A DNA stretch of 19,221 nucleotides from CAIOZW01 sp049317725. GTDB lineage: Bacteria; Acidobacteriota; Blastocatellia; RBC074. This document shows, piece by piece, positions 15,780 to 19,221 of the stretch (the stretch's first letter is position 1; every line of letters starts with the position of its first letter). The position numbers and the translations under genes were made by a program. The stretch spans positions 1-19,221 of the forward strand of contig JBMOHS010000070.1 of assembly GCA_049317725.1 (NCBI GenBank). The letters run 5' to 3'. The notes beneath the pieces were generated by a model, which was given only the letters and a program-made list of their open reading frames with translations, did no database searches and was not told the origin of the DNA.

Positions 15780-16847
15780 ATGACGGGAAATCGGACATCA
15801 CCGGAGCAACGCCGATCGCGCCCGAGGGGCCACCTCTCGCTGGCCCTCGTTTTTCTCTTCCTGACTCCCTTCAAGTCAGTCCAGCCAGTCCAATCAGTCT
15901 GGGAGGGAACGGCTGCGGCGCGCGTCGATGATCGGAATTCCCGCCAACGAGCGGCCGAGATCTTTCGCCAGTCCCGGGAGCGGGTGGGGACCGATCCGGA
16001 ACGGAACGGCCCGCGGACCTTCTCGGCGAGCGGCAAGTCGCGCCGGTACATCCGCTACCTCAGCGTCCAGTCGCCGACGCGGGTTGTCGAGAAGCAGAAG
16101 GTTCTCAACGGCAAGCTGGAGATGGAATTTGCCCTTCCCGACCGCTTCCGGCTGCGCATTCGAGGGGCGACTCTCACTGGGTTTGGATTTTCGATCGAAG
16201 AGATCGTCAATGGAGAGAAGGCGTGGCGCAATCCACCGATGTCCGTCCGCTCTTTTCAACGAGACCAGCGGGTGATCGATGTCGGAGATGCGGAGCGAAC
16301 CCTCTTGCTGCAGGCCCGCACCGCCCGTCAGCAGATTGCGTTCCATTCGCTCGGCTGGCTGGTGACGAGTCCCTCCTCTCTCCCGCTCGAGCTTTCCTCT
16401 ACTGGTCTCTTCCGCCCCCTCGCGGGGCCCTTGCGAAGACCTGATCAAGAGGCCTACCAGTCAGTCCTGGCAACGAGTGATGACGGCCTGCGGCTCGTTC
16501 TCTACTTTGATCCCGAGAGCTGCCTGTTGAAGGCGATCACTATTGCCGATGTCGAAGTCTTTCGGGAAGCAGTGGTCGTGGAGGTAGCCAGTTTTGATCG
16601 ACGGGTGATTGCGGGGAGCTATGCCCGGGCGAGGGAGGAGCGGCGCCGCCGTGCGCGTCCCGCCGAACGGCAGGAGGTGACGTGGCAGTTCTTCGACCAT
16701 CGGGCGGTCGAGGGCCTGGTTCTTCCCCATCGCGCGACCATTCACTTCAACGAAACGTTGATCGAAGAGATCGAACTCGAGCGGGTGCGGGTCGACCAGC
16801 CGATCAATCCCAAACGTTTTGCTGGTCGGGAGGAGGTTCGCTATTGA
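15780..16847 (+). CDS. Exported protein of unknown family, possibly LolA-fold-like
   Basis: A 355-residue protein with a positively charged N terminus followed by a hydrophobic segment (about residues 19-32, LSLALVFLFLTPF) that looks like a signal peptide or anchor. After a charged region the body is rich in predicted beta strands and contains basic blocks such as REERRRRARP. The stretches LEMEFALPDRFRLRIRG and LVLYFDPESCLLKAI recall outer-membrane lipoprotein-carrier-like (LolA-fold) proteins, where a beta sheet is built from phrases of the type LPDRFR; this is only a weak impression. No catalytic motif is seen. GAGAAGAGAG precedes the ATG. It sits between the HyuA-like gene (70 bp gap) and the zincin-like gene (18 bp gap), so it is probably in the same transcript or starts its own. 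Confidence 0.72.
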   Translation: MTGNRTSPEQRRSRPRGHLSLALVFLFLTPFKSVQPVQSVWEGTAAARVDDRNSRQRAAEIFRQSRERVGTDPERNGPRTFSASGKSRRYIRYLSVQSPTRVVEKQKVLNGKLEMEFALPDRFRLRIRGATLTGFGFSIEEIVNGEKAWRNPPMSVRSFQRDQRVIDVGDAERTLLLQARTARQQIAFHSLGWLVTSPSSLPLELSSTGLFRPLAGPLRRPDQEAYQSVLATSDDGLRLVLYFDPESCLLKAITIADVEVFREAVVVEVASFDRRVIAGSYARAREERRRRARPAERQEVTWQFFDHRAVEGLVLPHRATIHFNETLIEEIELERVRVDQPINPKRFAGREEVRY

Positions 16848-16865
16848 GACGAGGAGTGCATTCTG

Positions 16866-17519
16866 ATGCTCTTTGGATTTGAGCCGCGTGTGGTGCCTCC
16901 CACTCTCTTGCCGCTCACCTGGTCAGAAGTGTCCTCTCTCACCGATCTGGTCGAGGACTACTCCTTGCCAGAGGAGCGGTTGGCGATCAAGATGGGGCTG
17001 GATGCCGGGGATCTCGAGACGCTCGCTGTTGGTTGCCAGACAGCGCGCCGATTGGCGGAGAAGCTTCGCGGAGAGGCAAGAGGGGCAAGTCCGCGCCGCC
17101 TCGCCGAATCGTTGGGGATTGCGGTCGTCGAGGAGCGATGGGGGCTCGTCGCCGGGCGTTTCTTTCAATGGGGGGAGTGCGCGGGGCGAGCCAAGCGAAT
17201 CGTTCTCAACCGCTGGGCCGTCGAGCAGGTCACGGCCGGGATGGTTCGCTGGGGGCAGCCGCGCGAGCTGGCCGCACTGATTGCGGAGAGATTGCCTGGT
17301 CTGATCCTTGCCCACGAGCTGCACCACTGCCTGCTCACCGATGCAGAGGAGCCACCGGCAGCGCCCCTTGCCCGGGAGTTGGCCGCTCACAGCTTTGCCC
17401 GTGCGTTCTGCGAGTCCCCCTACTCGCCACTCCTCTATGATCGACTGGTCATCATGGCCACGGGGAAGACCGTCGACCGTCTCGCGGCAACAGAAACTGG
17501 CAAGGAGTCACAACGATGA
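16866..17519 (+). CDS. HExxH zincin-like protein (ImmA/IrrE-like)
   Basis: A 217-residue protein with a clear zinc-metallopeptidase signature: GLILAHELHHCLL places HELHH at residues 150-154 (His150, Glu151, His154), followed about 17 residues later by ARELAAHSFARAF, where Glu171 is a plausible third ligand. This arrangement, with a helical ETLAVGCQTARRLAEKL and ASPRRLAESLGIAVVEERW before it, resembles ImmA/IrrE-type peptidases, which often have a central conserved LGI-V segment. The N-terminal 50 residues are unassigned. No signal peptide is seen, so it should be cytosolic. GAGGAG lies 11 bp before the ATG. The TGA is within the ATGA overlap with the kinase gene, so it is coupled to the amino-sugar part of the run. 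Whether it is a peptidase or a regulator is open. Confidence 0.72.
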   Translation: MLFGFEPRVVPPTLLPLTWSEVSSLTDLVEDYSLPEERLAIKMGLDAGDLETLAVGCQTARRLAEKLRGEARGASPRRLAESLGIAVVEERWGLVAGRFFQWGECAGRAKRIVLNRWAVEQVTAGMVRWGQPRELAALIAERLPGLILAHELHHCLLTDAEEPPAAPLARELAAHSFARAFCESPYSPLLYDRLVIMATGKTVDRLAATETGKESQR

Positions 17520-18547
17520 AGTTCTATCTCGGAATGGACGGGGGACAGAGCCACACGACCGCTCTGCTGGCAGACGGGCGAGGACGCGTGCTGGGGCGAG
17601 GAGACGCCGGCCCCTCGAACCATACCCGGGAGCCAGGTGGGCGCGAGCGATTGATCGCTGCGGTGACTGGCTCGATCGAGGGCGCGCTGCGGTCCGCTGG
17701 GCTCCCGGCCATTCGGCCCCGTTTTGTCAGCGCACACTTGGCGCTGACCGGAGAGCCGGAGGAGAAGATCGAGATTGTCCACGAGTTGATTGCGGCCGAC
17801 CACCTGGTGGTGGGCCACGATGCCCCGGGTGCGCTGGCTGGTGCGCACGCGGGCGCGGATGGCGTCATCGTCCTCGCCGGGACGGGATCGGTCGCCTGCG
17901 GCGAGATCACCGATCCGGATGGCCTTCACCGCTATGTTCGTGTCGGCGGCCACGGCTATCTCTTCAGCGATGAGGGGAGTGCTTTCCAGATCGCGCAGGA
18001 GGCCTTGCGTCGGGCACTGCGGGATGAGGACGCCGGACGGGAAGGACCACTTCGCGCGCCGCTGCTGCGCCATTTCCGTCGTCCGACCCTCAAGTCGATC
18101 GCGCAGGACTGTTATGCGGGCACGATCTCACGCGACCGGCTCGCCTCCTTTGCCGCGGTTGTCGCCACACTGGCAGAACGCCGTCCCGGACTGGCACGGG
18201 AGATCCTCAGCGAAGCCGCGCAGTCGCTCGCCGCCCTCGCCATCCTCGCACTCGAACGACTTGGCAGCCCGACACCACTGCTCGATGTCGCCTATGGGGG
18301 GGGAGTCTTTCGCAGCGAGCAGCTCCGCACGATCTTTGCCCAGTCTCTCGAATCCCGCTTTCCGGGCATCCAGGTTCGCCCACCGCGGTATGGGCCAGAG
18401 ATCGGCGCCCTGCTTCTCGCCTACCGCGGTGCGGGTAAGCGTCTCACCCCAGCTTTTCTCGAAATGATTGAAGCGTCGTCAGCCCCTTTTCTCGGCAAGG
18501 CTGACCACCAGGATCAGAGTCAAGGAGCCTCCCGTCATGACCAGTGA
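17516..18547 (+). CDS. BadF/BadG/BcrA/BcrD-type kinase, N-acetylglucosamine kinase-like
   Basis: A 343-residue ASKHA-fold protein. Phosphate-binding loop 1 is MDGGQSHTTALL (Asp8 to about 18), the catalytic Asp is probably Asp102 in GHDAPGALAGA, phosphate loop 2 is VLAGTGSVACG (AGTGS 121-125), and GGHGYLFSDEGSAF (144-157) is a sugar-kinase feature shared with mammalian-type NAGK. Such enzymes phosphorylate N-acetylglucosamine or related amino sugars at O6. Length is near normal for the family. The start overlaps the zincin-like gene by 4 bp and the end overlaps the epimerase gene by 11 bp. With NanE next to it, the likely task is to provide or consume an N-acetylhexosamine 6-phosphate. GlcNAc, ManNAc or glucosamine could be the substrate, and the sequence alone does not decide. 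Confidence 0.85.
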   Translation: MKFYLGMDGGQSHTTALLADGRGRVLGRGDAGPSNHTREPGGRERLIAAVTGSIEGALRSAGLPAIRPRFVSAHLALTGEPEEKIEIVHELIAADHLVVGHDAPGALAGAHAGADGVIVLAGTGSVACGEITDPDGLHRYVRVGGHGYLFSDEGSAFQIAQEALRRALRDEDAGREGPLRAPLLRHFRRPTLKSIAQDCYAGTISRDRLASFAAVVATLAERRPGLAREILSEAAQSLAALAILALERLGSPTPLLDVAYGGGVFRSEQLRTIFAQSLESRFPGIQVRPPRYGPEIGALLLAYRGAGKRLTPAFLEMIEASSAPFLGKADHQDQSQGASRHDQ

Positions 18548-19221
18548 AGAGTTGAAGAGAAGCGAGATGACGCCCCTGCAGCTCGCGCCCGTGCTGGAGC
18601 GGCTGCGCGGTGGCGTGATCGTCTCATGCCAGGCTCCCGACGACTCACCGCTCAACGATCCCCGTGTCATCTCGGCGATGGCGCTGGCGGCGGAACGACA
18701 GGGGGCGGTTGGCGTCCGCATCAATGGCCCGGAGAATATTCGGGCGACGCGGGCGCGCGTCTCGATTCCGATCATCGGCATTCACAAGGTGGTCACCCCG
18801 AGCTCCCCTGTCTACATCACTCCGACACGTCAGATTGCCGAGCACCTGCGGGATTGCGGCGCGGACATCATCGCGCTCGATGCGACCCATCGTCCACGCC
18901 CGGATGGCGCAGCGATCGGTCCGCTTCTCGCCCAACTGCGCGCCACCCTCGGGATCCCGGTCATGGCCGATATCGCTCGCGAGGAGGAGGGCCTCGCCGC
19001 GGCGGAGGCCGGCGCAAACCTTGTCGCGACGACGCTGGCCGGGTACACCGACGAGACGCGCGGCACGCCCCTGCCGGCACTCGATCTGGTCGACCGGCTG
19101 GTGCGGTCTCTCGACGGGATCGATCAGCCCGGGGTCGTCTGTGAGGGCGGCATCGAGACACCCGCTCAGGTCGCGCACTGCTTCGCGCTCGGCGCCTTCG
19201 CCGTCGTCGTCGGGACTGCGA
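18537..19221 (+). CDS. nanE: N-acetylmannosamine-6-phosphate 2-epimerase, NanE-type (3' end cut by window)
   Basis: A TIM-barrel enzyme that converts ManNAc-6-phosphate to GlcNAc-6-phosphate, as in sialic acid and amino-sugar catabolism. The 228 codons seen cover nearly the whole usual length (about 220-235 residues). NanE signatures are GGVIVSCQA near the start, IPIIGIHKV, SPVYITPT, ADIIALDATHRPRP, PVMADIAREEEG, VATTLAGYTDETRG, VCEGGIETPAQ and the terminal VVVGTA, where the family usually continues into a few residues more. The ATG at 18537 has AAGGAG about 10 bp upstream and overlaps the kinase stop by 11 bp, giving translational coupling. No stop codon is reached, so the last residues lie beyond the window. 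Confidence 0.9.
   Translation, partial: MTSEELKRSEMTPLQLAPVLERLRGGVIVSCQAPDDSPLNDPRVISAMALAAERQGAVGVRINGPENIRATRARVSIPIIGIHKVVTPSSPVYITPTRQIAEHLRDCGADIIALDATHRPRPDGAAIGPLLAQLRATLGIPVMADIAREEEGLAAAEAGANLVATTLAGYTDETRGTPLPALDLVDRLVRSLDGIDQPGVVCEGGIETPAQVAHCFALGAFAVVVGTA

Overview
The window looks like a chromosomal segment of a GC-rich member of the Planctomycetota, or a close PVC-group relative. The strongest marker is the adjacent pair of a PSCyt1/DUF1549/LamG/DUF1553 protein and a Tat-exported DUF1501 protein, a pair that is heavily expanded in that phylum. An ornithine-lipid locus, a bacterial microcompartment (BMC) shell gene and a pyrimidine-rich intergenic repeat are compatible with this but do not prove it. 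The assignment rests on gene content only.

Layout. (1) 1-385 is non-coding and carries a short 14-bp tandem repeat. (2) 386-2427 (+) holds olsB-like and olsA-like acyltransferase genes for ornithine lipid synthesis, followed by a translationally coupled 58-residue cysteine-rich protein. (3) 2441-7326 (-) is a two-gene operon, PSD1-type cytochrome protein then DUF1501, convergent with region 2 and driven by a good sigma70-like promoter at 7365-7393. (4) 7716-9404 (+) pairs a myo-inositol-phosphate synthase with a single hexameric BMC shell protein. (5) 9419-10300 (-) is a YkuE/YaeI-type metallophosphoesterase, convergent with region 4. (6) 10511 to the window end (+) is a tightly spaced run of seven genes: secreted DUF4127 protein, multi-pass transporter, lone hydantoinase/oxoprolinase A-type protein, exported protein of unknown family, HExxH zincin-like protein, BadF/NagK-type sugar kinase, and NanE-type N-acetylmannosamine-6-phosphate epimerase (cut by the window edge).

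How the genes may work together. Region 2 is membrane-lipid biosynthesis: OlsB makes lyso-ornithine lipid and OlsA acylates it. Region 3 is a surface or periplasmic pair of unresolved biochemical role. Region 6 reads as a catabolic or salvage operon in which an exported DUF4127 protein and a transporter feed a cytosolic ATP-dependent ring-opening or kinase-type enzyme, a sugar kinase and an amino-sugar-phosphate epimerase. The kinase and epimerase point to N-acetylated amino sugars, but the substrate is not determined by the sequence. The two most unusual arrangements are inositol-phosphate synthase next to a lone BMC shell gene, and the DUF4127-transporter-HyuA-zincin-kinase-NanE cluster. Either could be part of an undescribed system, but both need comparative genomics to establish.
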